64,000 bases of DNA from Desulfosporosinus sp049943955 (GTDB taxonomy: Bacteria; Bacillota; Desulfitobacteriia; Desulfitobacteriales; Desulfitobacteriaceae), in NCBI RefSeq assembly GCF_049943955.1, contig NZ_JBNFTW010000009.1, positions 1 to 64,000 on the forward strand, in the 5' to 3' direction. The position numbers were made by a program, and so were the translations under genes. Below are positions 49,935 to 58,942 of this stretch, one piece after another (within the stretch, counting starts at the first letter, position 1; the number at the start of each line of letters is the position of its first letter). Below the pieces are notes generated by a model. It made no database searches. It was not told the DNA's origin and saw only the letters and a program-made list of their open reading frames with translations.

Positions 49935-50975
49935 ATGAAAAAACTTCTTCCAGCGATGCTCGCCGGAGCCATGCTCTTTTTAGCCGGCTGCGGTGCAGGC
50001 TCAACCCCAACGACAAGTTCAAGTTCATCAGGCACCTCGGACAAACAGCCAACGATCGGTGTCGCTATCTACAAGTTTGATGACACGTTCATGACTGGTG
50101 TTCGCAATGCCATTTCCAATGCTGCTCAAGGGAAAGCCACTGTTGACATCGTAGATAGTCAAAACTCCCAGCCTACGCAAAATGATAAAGTAGACCTCTT
50201 TATAAATAAGAAAGTCAATGCTCTGGCAATAAATCCGGTAGACCTCACCGCTGCCGGGGTTATTATCGATAAGGCTAAAGCCGCAAACACACCTGTTGTC
50301 TTTTTTAATCGCGAACCTCAGACTAATGATATGAATAAATGGGACAAAGTATATTATGTTGGTGCTAAAGCTGAGGAATCCGGCATCATGCAAGGACAAA
50401 TTCTCGTAGATTATTGGAAGGCCCATCCGGAAATGGACAAAAACAAGGACGGAGTGATGGATATTGTTATGCTCCAGGGTGAACCCGGACACCAAGATGC
50501 CATTGCCCGCACCAAATATTCGGTAAAAGCGATTGAAGATGCCGGAATCAAAGTGAACATACTTGCTCAGGACACCGCAATGTGGGATCGTTCTAAAGCT
50601 CAGGACAAAATGGCTGCTTTCTTAGGTTCTCAAGGAGATAAAATCGAAGCCGTTCTTGCTAATAACGATGACATGGCTTTAGGTGCTATTGAAGCATTGA
50701 AAGCCAAAGGTTATTTCACAAATAATAAATATATGCCGGTCGTCGGTGTCGATGCAACAGCTCCCGGCCTGCAGGCACTGAAAGACGGAACTCTTTTAGG
50801 AACTGTTTTAAATGATGCCAAGAATCAAGGTGCAGCGACCCTTAACCTGGCAGCTGCTCTCGCTAAAGGATTGACTCCCAGCAAAGAAAATACAGGATAC
50901 GATATTACTGACGGCAAATATGTGTGGGTTCCTTACAAGAAAATTACTAAGGCTAATATGGCAGACGCCCAATAA
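49935..50975 (+). CDS. mglB: Galactose/glucose ABC transporter substrate-binding lipoprotein
   Basis: Surface-anchored sugar-binding protein of 346 residues. The signal peptide ends in the lipobox LAGC, then a Ser/Thr linker. PTIGVAIYKFDDTFMTGVRNAI, NPVDLTAAGVIIDKAKAANTPVVFFNREP and PVVGVDATAPGLQALKDGTLLGTVLNDAKNQ match MglB, including the sugar-stacking and Asp/Asn contact regions. A calcium-like loop (DKNKDGVMD) is also kept, as in MglB. Start at 49935 has GGGAGG 6 nt upstream. It feeds the MglA/MglC transporter encoded next; a hairpin between the genes may raise its relative expression. Confidence 0.93.
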   Translation: MKKLLPAMLAGAMLFLAGCGAGSTPTTSSSSSGTSDKQPTIGVAIYKFDDTFMTGVRNAISNAAQGKATVDIVDSQNSQPTQNDKVDLFINKKVNALAINPVDLTAAGVIIDKAKAANTPVVFFNREPQTNDMNKWDKVYYVGAKAEESGIMQGQILVDYWKAHPEMDKNKDGVMDIVMLQGEPGHQDAIARTKYSVKAIEDAGIKVNILAQDTAMWDRSKAQDKMAAFLGSQGDKIEAVLANNDDMALGAIEALKAKGYFTNNKYMPVVGVDATAPGLQALKDGTLLGTVLNDAKNQGAATLNLAAALAKGLTPSKENTGYDITDGKYVWVPYKKITKANMADAQ

Positions 50976-51019
50976 TGCTCTTCTTCGAAAACCATTGGGC
51001 TCAATTATTACATTGTATA

Positions 51020-51057
51020 AAGCAAGGGGGCAATGTTTCACGATTCCCCCTTGCTTC
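51020..51057 (+). terminator. Hairpin between mglB and mglA
   Basis: AAGCAAGGGGG and CCCCCTTGCTT pair around a 16-nt loop and are followed by CTTTAG. It probably stabilises the mglB message or partly terminates before mglA, a usual arrangement for binding-protein operons. Confidence 0.7.
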
Positions 51058-51134
51058 TTTAGATTTTCCATCTGCAAAACTACGTTATGTATCCTTATAT
51101 ATCTTTGGGAAGGACGGATCACAGGAGGGTAAAA

Positions 51135-52652
51135 ATGCCTGAAAATGAATTCTTACTGCAAATGAAAAATATTTCTAAAGAGTTTCCCGGCGTAAAGGCG
51201 CTAGACAATGTCACCCTGCAAGTTCGCCCCGGGACGGTACACTCCTTAATGGGTGAAAACGGTGCCGGAAAATCAACTCTGATGAAATGTTTGTTTGGGA
51301 TCTATAAGCCGGACGCAGGAGAAATCCTCTTAAACGGAAAAACCATTGAAATTGAAAATTCCAGAGTTGCCCTCGATCATGGAATCTCGATGATTCATCA
51401 AGAACTTCACCCTGTACCCCGCAGAAGTGTGATGGAGAATCTCTGGCTCGGCCGTTTTCCCCTCACCAAAATAGGGCCCCTGAAGTTAATCGATGATAAG
51501 CGAATGTACGAAGACTCAATGGCCATATTTAAAGACCTGGAAATGGATTTGGACCCCCACGTTCTTGTGGGATCTTTATCCGTCTCCAAAATTCAATCAA
51601 TAGAGATCGCTAAAGCAGTATCCTATCAAGCAAAAGTGATTGTCATGGATGAACCCACTTCCTCATTAACAGGAAATGAGGTAGAACAACTCTTTAAGAT
51701 TATCCGTTCTTTGAAGAAAAGAGGAGTATCTATCATCTACATTTCTCATAAAATCGAAGAAATCCTGGAGATTTCTGATGAAGTAACGATCATGCGTGAT
51801 GGTCAGCGTATTGGCTCTTGGCCTGCCTCTGAGTTAACGACTAATCTTATTATTTCCAAAATGGTGGGACGAGATTTAGCTCAGCGATATCCTGAACGTC
51901 ATCATGCCCCGGGAGAAACAGTACTGCGAGTTGAAGGCCTGACGTCGCCCTTTCCCAAAGGATTCAAAGATGTGTCCTTCGATTTACGTCAAGGAGAAAT
52001 CTTAGGCATTGGAGGGCTTGTCGGAGCCCAACGCACAGAATTGATCGAAGCCCTATTTGGCTTAAGAACGGTCTCTTCCGGAAAGATCTTTGTCAATGGA
52101 AAACACGTAAAAATAAAATCACCTATTGATGCCAAAAGACACAAAATCGCCTTACTTACGGAAGAGCGGCGGTCAACTGGAATTTTCCCCGTACTTCCAA
52201 TTGTAGAAAATACAGTGATGGCCAATATGAATCGCTATATAAGCCCATATTTTTTGCTAAAACAACAAGCGATGAGCCAGGACGTCCAGCATAGTATTGA
52301 CCAGATGCACATAAAAACTCCCTCTGCGAAGACGCAAATCAAGAACCTCTCAGGGGGAAATCAACAAAAAGTATTGATCGCAAGATGGCTCCTAACTGAA
52401 CCGGAAATTCTCATGCTTGATGAACCGACACGGGGAATTGACGTTGGTGCTAAGTTTGAAATCTATTCAATTATTACTGAGTTAGTTCAACAAGGGAAAA
52501 GCATCATTATGATTTCCTCAGAGATGCCTGAACTTATAGGCATGTCCGACAGGATCATGGTTATGTGCGAAGGCCGAATGTCCGGCATTTTGGAAGGAGA
52601 AAACAAAACTGAAGAAGACATCATGCACCTCGCAACAAAGTTTATGGTTTGA
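51135..52652 (+). CDS. mglA: Galactose ABC transporter ATP-binding protein
   Basis: A 505-residue protein with two ATPase domains, as in sugar (CUT2) transporters. The first has MGENGAGKSTLMKCLFG (Walker A), a diverged signature (GSLSVSKIQSIEIAKAV) and VIVMDEPTSSL; the second has a degenerate Walker A (GLVGAQRTELIEALFG) and LSGGNQQKVLIARWL with LMLDEPTRGIDVG. This asymmetry is normal for MglA/RbsA. It powers sugar import with MglB and MglC. Start at 51135 has GGAGGG 6 nt upstream; the longer frame overlaps the leader. Confidence 0.94.
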   Translation: MPENEFLLQMKNISKEFPGVKALDNVTLQVRPGTVHSLMGENGAGKSTLMKCLFGIYKPDAGEILLNGKTIEIENSRVALDHGISMIHQELHPVPRRSVMENLWLGRFPLTKIGPLKLIDDKRMYEDSMAIFKDLEMDLDPHVLVGSLSVSKIQSIEIAKAVSYQAKVIVMDEPTSSLTGNEVEQLFKIIRSLKKRGVSIIYISHKIEEILEISDEVTIMRDGQRIGSWPASELTTNLIISKMVGRDLAQRYPERHHAPGETVLRVEGLTSPFPKGFKDVSFDLRQGEILGIGGLVGAQRTELIEALFGLRTVSSGKIFVNGKHVKIKSPIDAKRHKIALLTEERRSTGIFPVLPIVENTVMANMNRYISPYFLLKQQAMSQDVQHSIDQMHIKTPSAKTQIKNLSGGNQQKVLIARWLLTEPEILMLDEPTRGIDVGAKFEIYSIITELVQQGKSIIMISSEMPELIGMSDRIMVMCEGRMSGILEGENKTEEDIMHLATKFMV

Positions 52653-52666
52653 CTGGAGGTCTGTAA

Positions 52667-53692
52667 ATGACGACAAAGGATGTCAGTTCAAAGAAAATTG
52701 GTAGTTTCTTTTTTCAGTATGCAATTTATTTTGTCCTTGTGATTCTTATTCTAGGTATTGCGGTCATTGATCCAAGCTTCCTGTCCCTCAGCAGCTTTAG
52801 AGATATTTTGTTACAGTCCTCCACCCGAGCAATTATTGCTTTAGGCGCGGCTTTTGTTCTAATCACAGGAGGAGTTGATCTTTCAGCCGGGCGGATGGTT
52901 GGATTTGCTGCTGTTTTGTCCGCTTCGATGCTGCAAATCCAAGAATATTCTCATCGTTTTTACCCCGGAATGCCTAATCTGCCTTTATTAGTACCTGTCT
53001 TAATTGCTATCTTTGCCGGACTTCTTGTTGGAATAATTAACGGCGCGATTATTGCATGGTTTAGTGTCCCTCCCTTTATTGCCACCTTAGGTTCAATGGT
53101 TGCTGTGTATGGACTAAACTCTCTTTACTTCGATATGAAACCCAATCAATCCCAGCCCATTGGTGGATTAAGACCGGATTTCACCACCGACTTGGGAAGC
53201 GGATATATTGGAACCGGTGTTTACTCCATTCCCTACATTGTTATTATTGCCCTCATCGTCGCCTTAATTGTGTGGGTCATCTTCAACAAAACCCGTCTTG
53301 GCAAAAGCATGTATGCCATAGGCGGAAATATTCAAGCTGCTATTGTTTCCGGCATTAATGTCAAACGAGTCTTACTCTATGTTTATGCCATCGCGGGAGC
53401 CCTCTATGGCTTGGCCGGAGTCATGGAAGCCGCCAGAACAGGCGGAGCCACGAACAATTACGGAAATATGTATGAGTTAGATGCCATTGCTGCCTGTGTT
53501 GTAGGCGGAGTATCCACTGCCGGTGGGATAGGTACTGTACCTGGAGTCCTCGTAGGAGTTCTTATCTTTGGAGTCATCAACTATGGGCTTACTTATATCG
53601 GAGTCAGCCCCTACTGGCAGCTTATTATTAAAGGCTTGATCATCATAGCTGCCGTAGCCTTTGACATACGAAAGTATCTGACAAAAAAATAA
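52667..53692 (+). CDS. mglC: Galactose ABC transporter permease
   Basis: A 341-residue membrane permease with eight to ten helices. LITGGVDLSAGRMVGFAAVLSA and NGAIIAWFSVPPFIATLGSM are conserved in MglC/RbsC-type permeases, and ARTGGATNNYGNMYELDAIAACVVGGVSTAGGIGTVPG is the cytoplasmic loop that contacts the ATPase. Fifteen nt after mglA, ribosome site GGAGG. A strong terminator follows. The long loop with YSHRFYPGMPN between helices two and three is typical of MglC. Confidence 0.94.
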   Translation: MTTKDVSSKKIGSFFFQYAIYFVLVILILGIAVIDPSFLSLSSFRDILLQSSTRAIIALGAAFVLITGGVDLSAGRMVGFAAVLSASMLQIQEYSHRFYPGMPNLPLLVPVLIAIFAGLLVGIINGAIIAWFSVPPFIATLGSMVAVYGLNSLYFDMKPNQSQPIGGLRPDFTTDLGSGYIGTGVYSIPYIVIIALIVALIVWVIFNKTRLGKSMYAIGGNIQAAIVSGINVKRVLLYVYAIAGALYGLAGVMEAARTGGATNNYGNMYELDAIAACVVGGVSTAGGIGTVPGVLVGVLIFGVINYGLTYIGVSPYWQLIIKGLIIIAAVAFDIRKYLTKK

Positions 53693-53714
53693 TACTTAAA
53701 GTTTGTTCTTGCTT

Positions 53715-53768
53715 TAAAAGAGGTCATTGCGCACGAATTATTAGTCCGTGACGCAATGACCTCTTTTG
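53715..53768. terminator. Terminator of the mgl operon
   Basis: AAAAGAGGTCATTGCG and CGCAATGACCTCTTTT form a 16-bp perfect stem with A/T flanks. Confidence 0.92.
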
Positions 53769-53871
53769 GTAATTGACATTGAAACAGGAACGACAACACT
53801 TGACAGTCCTTTAATACAAGATGTATTATGCGATCAATCTAACACTCTTGTATTAGCAGCAAGAGTCATAA

Positions 53872-53956
53872 CCTCATCTTCATCAAGACAAAGAATTGAC
53901 TGACGAGGATTTAGGCGACTTACAAGAATGGATAAGCAAACGGGGGTCTGACTAAT
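53872..53956 (+). pseudogene. Remnant 3' end of a gene coupled to the response regulator
   Basis: A short frame encodes PHLHQDKELTDEDLGDLQEW then ISKRGSD and stops at TAATG, overlapping the start codon of the response regulator gene. Such stop-start overlap is normal between co-translated genes. The upstream frame is closed by a stop at 53869-53871 and has no start or ribosome site, so it looks like the cut-off end of a former operon gene. The family cannot be named from so little. Confidence 0.35.
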
Positions 53957-54641
53957 GCCACGGATATTTTTGGTCGAGGACGATAAGGCAATCGCCAAAA
54001 ACCTTATGCTTTTGCTCCACTCGGAGGGATTTACGGTCACCCACGCCCCTACGCGGGGTGACGCCCTTACCGCGCTTGCCGGGAATAAATTTGACTTGGC
54101 ATTGATTGATATTTCTTTGCCTGACGGAAATGGCTTTACAGTTTGCACGGAAATCAAAGAAACGCAAGATATTCCCGTTATCTTTCTGACAGCTTCCGGC
54201 GATGAGGCGAGTGTTGTTACCGGGCTGAACATAGGCGCGGACGACTATATCACCAAGCCTTTTCGTCCGCGCGAATTGATTGCACGTATAAGAACCGCCC
54301 TGCGCAAAAGCAGCCGTTCCGGGTCGAATTTTGAAGTTAGCGGGCTTCATGTCGATATGGCAAGCGGCGTTGTGAAAAAAAACGGCAGCGAGGTTTCTCT
54401 TTCAGCCTTAGAATACCGCTTGTTGCTGATGTTTATCAGCAATCCTAAAAGCATTATTACGAGGGGCAGGCTGCTTGACGAATTGTGGGACGTGGCGGGC
54501 GAGTTTGTCAATGACAATACCTTGACTGTGTACATCAAACGCTTGCGGGAGAAGATTGAAAATGACCCGGCAAGCCCGCAAATCATTCTGACCGTTCGCG
54601 GGACGGGGTATAAATTAGGTGGCAAATATGCTACGGAATAG
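53955..54641 (+). CDS. OmpR-family response regulator (acquired module)
   Basis: A 228-residue response regulator. FLVEDDKAIAKNL, LALIDISLPDGNGF (phosphorylated Asp) and TKPFRPRELIARI form the receiver; the winged helix ends DNTLTVYIKRLREKIENDPASPQIILTVRGTGYKL. It belongs with the kinase that overlaps its end and the ABC transporter after it, an arrangement of VanRS/BceRS-like detoxification systems. Codon use is more GC-rich than in the mgl genes on the left. Ribosome site GGGGG 8 nt before ATG. Confidence 0.94.
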   Translation: MPRIFLVEDDKAIAKNLMLLLHSEGFTVTHAPTRGDALTALAGNKFDLALIDISLPDGNGFTVCTEIKETQDIPVIFLTASGDEASVVTGLNIGADDYITKPFRPRELIARIRTALRKSSRSGSNFEVSGLHVDMASGVVKKNGSEVSLSALEYRLLLMFISNPKSIITRGRLLDELWDVAGEFVNDNTLTVYIKRLREKIENDPASPQIILTVRGTGYKLGGKYATE

Positions 54642-55617
54642 AGAGTTTCGGCAGTTAGTCATTTTGTTCGCCTTAATAACCGCCGCTGCAGTAATGCTGG
54701 GATTTGCAATCAATATGGCGGCGGGAATCCTTGCTATTGCTTCTGCCGCCGCCTTTGGCACAGCGTTTTTTGCCTTTACTAAAGCCCGATACCAAAGCCT
54801 TGCGCGGATTTCAAATCAAATCGACCTTGTGCTGCATAATGTTGACCATCTGTATATTGGTGAATCGGATGAGGGCGAACTTTCCATTCTGCAAAGCGAG
54901 ATCACAAAAATGATGCTGCGTATTCGTGAGCAAAACGACGCGCTGAAAAAAGAAAAAGAACATCTTGCCAATTCGCTGGCCAACATAGCCCACCAACTCC
55001 GCACCCCGCTCACATCCGCGAACCTTATTCTGTCATTGTTAGCGAACAACCCTGGCGAAAATGAGCGGAAAGCATTTGTCCGGGAAACAGAGGAATTACT
55101 TGTACGGATGGATTGGCTGATTACTTCTCTATTGAAATTATCCCGCTTGGATGCGGGCATTGTGGAGTTTCAAAGCGAGTCAATTGAAGTAAACAACTTG
55201 CTGGGTGCCGCGCTGCGCCCGTTCCTAATCCCAATGGAACTGCACGATATTGATTGGCAAATAGATGCACCGAAAGGGGTAATGATTCAGGGCGATTCCG
55301 CTTGGCTTTCGGAAGCCATTCAAAACATCCTCAAAAATTGCCTGGAAAGCACAGGCGAGAATGGGAGAATTGAGATTGTCTGCATGGATAACCCACTGTT
55401 TACCGAGCTTACCATCCACGACAGCGGCGCGGGCTTTGAGAAAGAAGATTTACCCTGCCTGTTTGACAGGTTTTATCGCGGGAAAAACTCAGGCGCGACA
55501 GGATACGGGATTGGCTTGGCTCTCTGCAAGATGATTATAACCCGGCAGGGCGGGACGATTTCCGCTAAAAATCACCCGCAGGGCGGCGCGATATTTGCCA
55601 TCCGTTTCCCAAAGTGA
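54628..55617 (+). CDS. Sensor histidine kinase (acquired module)
   Basis: A 329-residue kinase. Two membrane helices at the start (about 8-50, with almost no external loop) are of the intramembrane-sensing type used in antibiotic detoxification modules. ANIAHQLRTPLTSANLILSLL is the HisKA box, and HDSGAGFEKEDLPCLFDRFYRG plus TGYGIGLALCKMII form the ATPase part. It should sense through the ABC permease encoded downstream. Start at 54628 follows AGGTGG and overlaps the regulator gene by 14 nt. Confidence 0.92.
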   Translation: MLRNREFRQLVILFALITAAAVMLGFAINMAAGILAIASAAAFGTAFFAFTKARYQSLARISNQIDLVLHNVDHLYIGESDEGELSILQSEITKMMLRIREQNDALKKEKEHLANSLANIAHQLRTPLTSANLILSLLANNPGENERKAFVRETEELLVRMDWLITSLLKLSRLDAGIVEFQSESIEVNNLLGAALRPFLIPMELHDIDWQIDAPKGVMIQGDSAWLSEAIQNILKNCLESTGENGRIEIVCMDNPLFTELTIHDSGAGFEKEDLPCLFDRFYRGKNSGATGYGIGLALCKMIITRQGGTISAKNHPQGGAIFAIRFPK

Positions 55618-55699
55618 CGAATCTCTCACCGGAACGTCACTGAGATGTAAGTTGAAAGCTTTATTATATGGGTAAACCGTGACGAAGGAGGCTCACATA

Positions 55700-56383
55700 A
55701 TGGAGTTTTTAAAAGTTGAAAATTTATGCAAAGTCTACGGCAAGGGCAACAATCAAGTTACCGCCCTTGACCATGTTTCACTTACCATCGATAAGGGGGA
55801 GTTTACTGCAATCATCGGCTCCTCCGGCTCCGGCAAATCCACATTACTTCACATCATTGGCGGCGTGGACGTGCCGACAAGCGGAAAAGTCTATTTGGAC
55901 GGGCAGGATGTCTATGCCCAAAACAATGAAAAGCTCGCCATCTTCCGCAGGCGGCAGGTTGGGCTGATTTACCAGTTCCACAACCTCATTCCCACTCTGA
56001 ATGTGGTGGAAAACATCACCTTGCCGATTCTGATGGACAAGCGAAAGGTCAACAAGGAACGGTTGAATGACTTGTTGGAGCTGCTTGGGCTAAAAGACCG
56101 CAAAACTCATTTGCCAAATCAGCTTTCCGGCGGTCAGCAACAGCGTGTTTCCATAGGACGCGCTTTGATGAACGCCCCGGCGGTCATGCTTGCCGACGAA
56201 CCCACGGGCAGTTTGGACAGCCGAAATGGACATGAAATTATCAAGCTGCTGAAATTAAGCCATCAAAAATATCGGCAGACCCTTATCGTCGTCACCCACG
56301 ATGAAACTATCGCCCTGCAAGCAGACCGCATTATCGGCATATCTGACGGCAAAGTCGTGCGAGACGAGAGGGTGAGATCATGA
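55700..56383 (+). CDS. ABC transporter ATP-binding protein (MacB/LolD/BceA type)
   Basis: A 227-residue ATPase. IIGSSGSGKSTLLHIIGGVD is Walker A, LSGGQQQRVSIGRAL the signature and AVMLADEPTGSLDS Walker B; QFHNLIPTLNVVENITLP is the usual Q-loop of this class. It overlaps the FtsX-like permease gene by 4 nt and forms one transporter with it. Start at 55700 has GGAGG 8 nt upstream. With the two-component genes ahead it suggests response to and removal of a peptide or similar antimicrobial. Confidence 0.95.
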   Translation: MEFLKVENLCKVYGKGNNQVTALDHVSLTIDKGEFTAIIGSSGSGKSTLLHIIGGVDVPTSGKVYLDGQDVYAQNNEKLAIFRRRQVGLIYQFHNLIPTLNVVENITLPILMDKRKVNKERLNDLLELLGLKDRKTHLPNQLSGGQQQRVSIGRALMNAPAVMLADEPTGSLDSRNGHEIIKLLKLSHQKYRQTLIVVTHDETIALQADRIIGISDGKVVRDERVRS

Positions 56384-58941
56384 ACATTTTCCACAAAGTT
56401 ACCCTGCAAAGCATGAAAAAAAACCGCACACGAACGATTGTAACGGTGATCGGAGTTATCCTGTCCGCCGCCCTGATTACGGCAGTCACTACCTTTGGCG
56501 TTTCTCTGCTGAACTATATGGCAAAGGGCGCAGCCCAGAAATATGGCGATTGGCATGTCGAGTTTGAGGATGTGAATTCTTCTTTCGCGGCGAAACAGGC
56601 AAGCAATGATAAAGTAGCCAATACCGCAACATTTGAAAATATCGGCTGCGCAAAACTTGACGGCGGGAAAAATCCCAACAAACCGTATCTTTTTATCGCC
56701 GGATTCAACAAAAAAACCTTTGCCGCCCTGCCTATCACTCTGGCATCCGGCAGGCTGCCGAAAAATAGCGGGGAGATTCTTGTTTCGGGGAGCATCATGA
56801 CAAAGGGCGGGGTTCAATTCAAGGTGGGCGACACACTTACCCTTGCTGTCGGGAACCGCATGAAGGTCAACAAGAAACTCGGTCAGGGTGACCCTTACAT
56901 TCCCGGGAAAGAAACGCTTCTGCCCAAAGCAGAGAGAACTTACAAGGTGGTGGGCATCTGCCAAACGCCCCATTTTCAGGAAGATTCCTCACCGGGATAC
57001 ACCGTCATCACAACCTCAGATGCCGCAAACACGGCCGACGATCTCAGCTTGTTTGTCACACTGAAAAACCCGCGTGAAGTTCACGCTTACGCAAAAAGTA
57101 CAGCGGTCAGCCACGCTTTCATCTTCAATAATGATGTACTGCGCTTCATGGGCCTTTCAAGCGATCCAGGCGATAAGGTGTTCAACGCACTTCTATACTC
57201 CGTCGGGGGCATTGTAGTCCTCATCATTATGATTGGTTCGATTTTCCTAATTTATAATTCCTTCAACATCTCCTTGAACGAGCGCACACACCAGTTCGGG
57301 ATTCTCTCGTCAGTGGGAGCCACCGCAAAGCAACTGCGCCATTCTGTGCTGTTTGAGGGGCTATGTATCGGTTCGATCAGCATACCGATTGGCGTTATTG
57401 TCGGAATAGGCAGCATGGGGCTTGTGCTTGACCTTGTCGCTAAGAATTTTGAGGACATACTTTACGATAACGTCCCTTTAACCTTAACGATATCCGCCCC
57501 CGTGATTATCGGCGCGGCGGCGGTCAGCATGGTTACGATTCTAATTTCGGCCTATATCCCGGCTCGCAAGGCTGCCAATATGCCTGTGATGGAGTGTATT
57601 CGCCAGACGAATGAGGTGAAAGTGGAAGCCAAAGCACTCAAAACTTCAAAACCGGCACAGCACATCTTCGGCCTGGAAGGAGCCCTTGCGCTGAAAAACT
57701 TCAATAGAAATAAGAAACGTTATCGCAGCATTGTGTTGTCACTTGTTTTAAGCATCGTGTTGTTTATATCGGCCAGTGCTTTTGTAACGAATTTGAAACA
57801 GGCATCGGAGCAGGCAAAAGCGGTTAGCAACTACGACATCGGTTTTGGCACACAGGATATGACCGACAGCAAAATGCTGCAGCTTTACGACAAACTGAAA
57901 ACGGCCGCCGGTGTTACCGACAGCTCCTATCAAGTTGTTATGAAGTATTCCTGCGCTGCCAAAGCAAGTGACCTTTCAGACGCTTATTGGAAATCCGCAG
58001 GGGCACATTCGTCGAACGAAACGGTAAATCTGCCTATGCAAATCCAGTTTCTTGATGACAGAACCTATCTGAAAATTATCAAAGGCTTGGGTTTGCCCGA
58101 GAAGGAATATACCGGGCCAAACGCAAAACTGATTGCCGTTGCCAAAATGCAGATTAAAAATATATTCAAGAGTTCTTCCCTGTATTTTACCATCGCTCCC
58201 GAAACAAATAGTGAGCTGAAAACGGAACATAGGCAAAACGTAAGCATTACGTTTGTCAATACTGTGCCGCCTGATACACCAGCGACGATAGAAATGTCCC
58301 TGCTGCGGCCATACACTATTATGGGAATGGCTCCCTACTCGCTCAAGGAGAAGCTTGTTCACACCGAGACTGCGTCGAATATCAGAGTTAAGGGCATGAC
58401 CTTTCAGTCAAAGAATCCGTCCCAGTCTGTGGCTGAAATGAAAATGATGATTCAGGGCGAAGGAATTACAGCCTCGTATTTCCTTTTGAATTCGTCTGAA
58501 ATATTTGATCAGAACCGCAACACGATATTCATTGCCAACGTGTTCGCTTATACGTTTATCATTATGATTTCGCTGATTGCCATTGCCAACGTGTTCAACA
58601 CAATTTCTACGAATATCAAGCTGCGTCGTCGGGAGCTTGCTATGCTCCGCTCTGTGGGAATGTCCGACCGCGATTTCAATAAAATGATGCGCTTTGAGTG
58701 CGCCTTTTATGGCCTGAGGGCGCTGCTTGTCGGGCTTCCTCTGGCCATCATCTTCTCCTGGCTGATTTACAAAGGAATGTTCAGCGGCGGAACGGAGAGT
58801 ATTAATTTTGTATTGCCGTGGGCCAGTATCGGAATCAGCGTGTTCAGCGTCCTTCTTGTCATCTTTATCACCATGATGTATGCCATTAGCAAGATAAAAA
58901 GAGAAAATATCATTGACGCACTTCGGGATGACATGACTTGA
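56380..58941 (+). CDS. FtsX-like ABC transporter permease
   Basis: An 853-residue permease with two FtsX domains. Helix 1 lies at about 20-40 after KKNRTRTIVTVIGVILSAAL; a large external part runs from about 55 to 270; SIFLIYNSFNISLNERTHQFGILSSVGATAKQLRHSVLFEG is the first FtsX core. A central helix (IVLSLVLSIVLFISASAFV) opens the second half, and the last domain keeps VFNTISTNIKLRRRELAMLRSVGMSDRDF. Lengths fit ABC permeases of antimicrobial-peptide defence, but with ten or fewer helices and two external parts rather than one as in BceB. It ends 1 nt before the ROK gene stop. Confidence 0.92.
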   Translation: MNIFHKVTLQSMKKNRTRTIVTVIGVILSAALITAVTTFGVSLLNYMAKGAAQKYGDWHVEFEDVNSSFAAKQASNDKVANTATFENIGCAKLDGGKNPNKPYLFIAGFNKKTFAALPITLASGRLPKNSGEILVSGSIMTKGGVQFKVGDTLTLAVGNRMKVNKKLGQGDPYIPGKETLLPKAERTYKVVGICQTPHFQEDSSPGYTVITTSDAANTADDLSLFVTLKNPREVHAYAKSTAVSHAFIFNNDVLRFMGLSSDPGDKVFNALLYSVGGIVVLIIMIGSIFLIYNSFNISLNERTHQFGILSSVGATAKQLRHSVLFEGLCIGSISIPIGVIVGIGSMGLVLDLVAKNFEDILYDNVPLTLTISAPVIIGAAAVSMVTILISAYIPARKAANMPVMECIRQTNEVKVEAKALKTSKPAQHIFGLEGALALKNFNRNKKRYRSIVLSLVLSIVLFISASAFVTNLKQASEQAKAVSNYDIGFGTQDMTDSKMLQLYDKLKTAAGVTDSSYQVVMKYSCAAKASDLSDAYWKSAGAHSSNETVNLPMQIQFLDDRTYLKIIKGLGLPEKEYTGPNAKLIAVAKMQIKNIFKSSSLYFTIAPETNSELKTEHRQNVSITFVNTVPPDTPATIEMSLLRPYTIMGMAPYSLKEKLVHTETASNIRVKGMTFQSKNPSQSVAEMKMMIQGEGITASYFLLNSSEIFDQNRNTIFIANVFAYTFIIMISLIAIANVFNTISTNIKLRRRELAMLRSVGMSDRDFNKMMRFECAFYGLRALLVGLPLAIIFSWLIYKGMFSGGTESINFVLPWASIGISVFSVLLVIFITMMYAISKIKRENIIDALRDDMT

Positions 58942-58942
58942 T

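Noticed and set aside
53834..54350. Two overlapping minus-strand frames of 132 residues
   Set aside because: Both are antisense to the response regulator, which has full receiver-domain motifs.
56263..56973. 236-residue minus-strand reading frame
   Set aside because: Shadow of the ABC ATPase and permease genes, which have clear family motifs on the plus strand; caused by GC-rich codon use.
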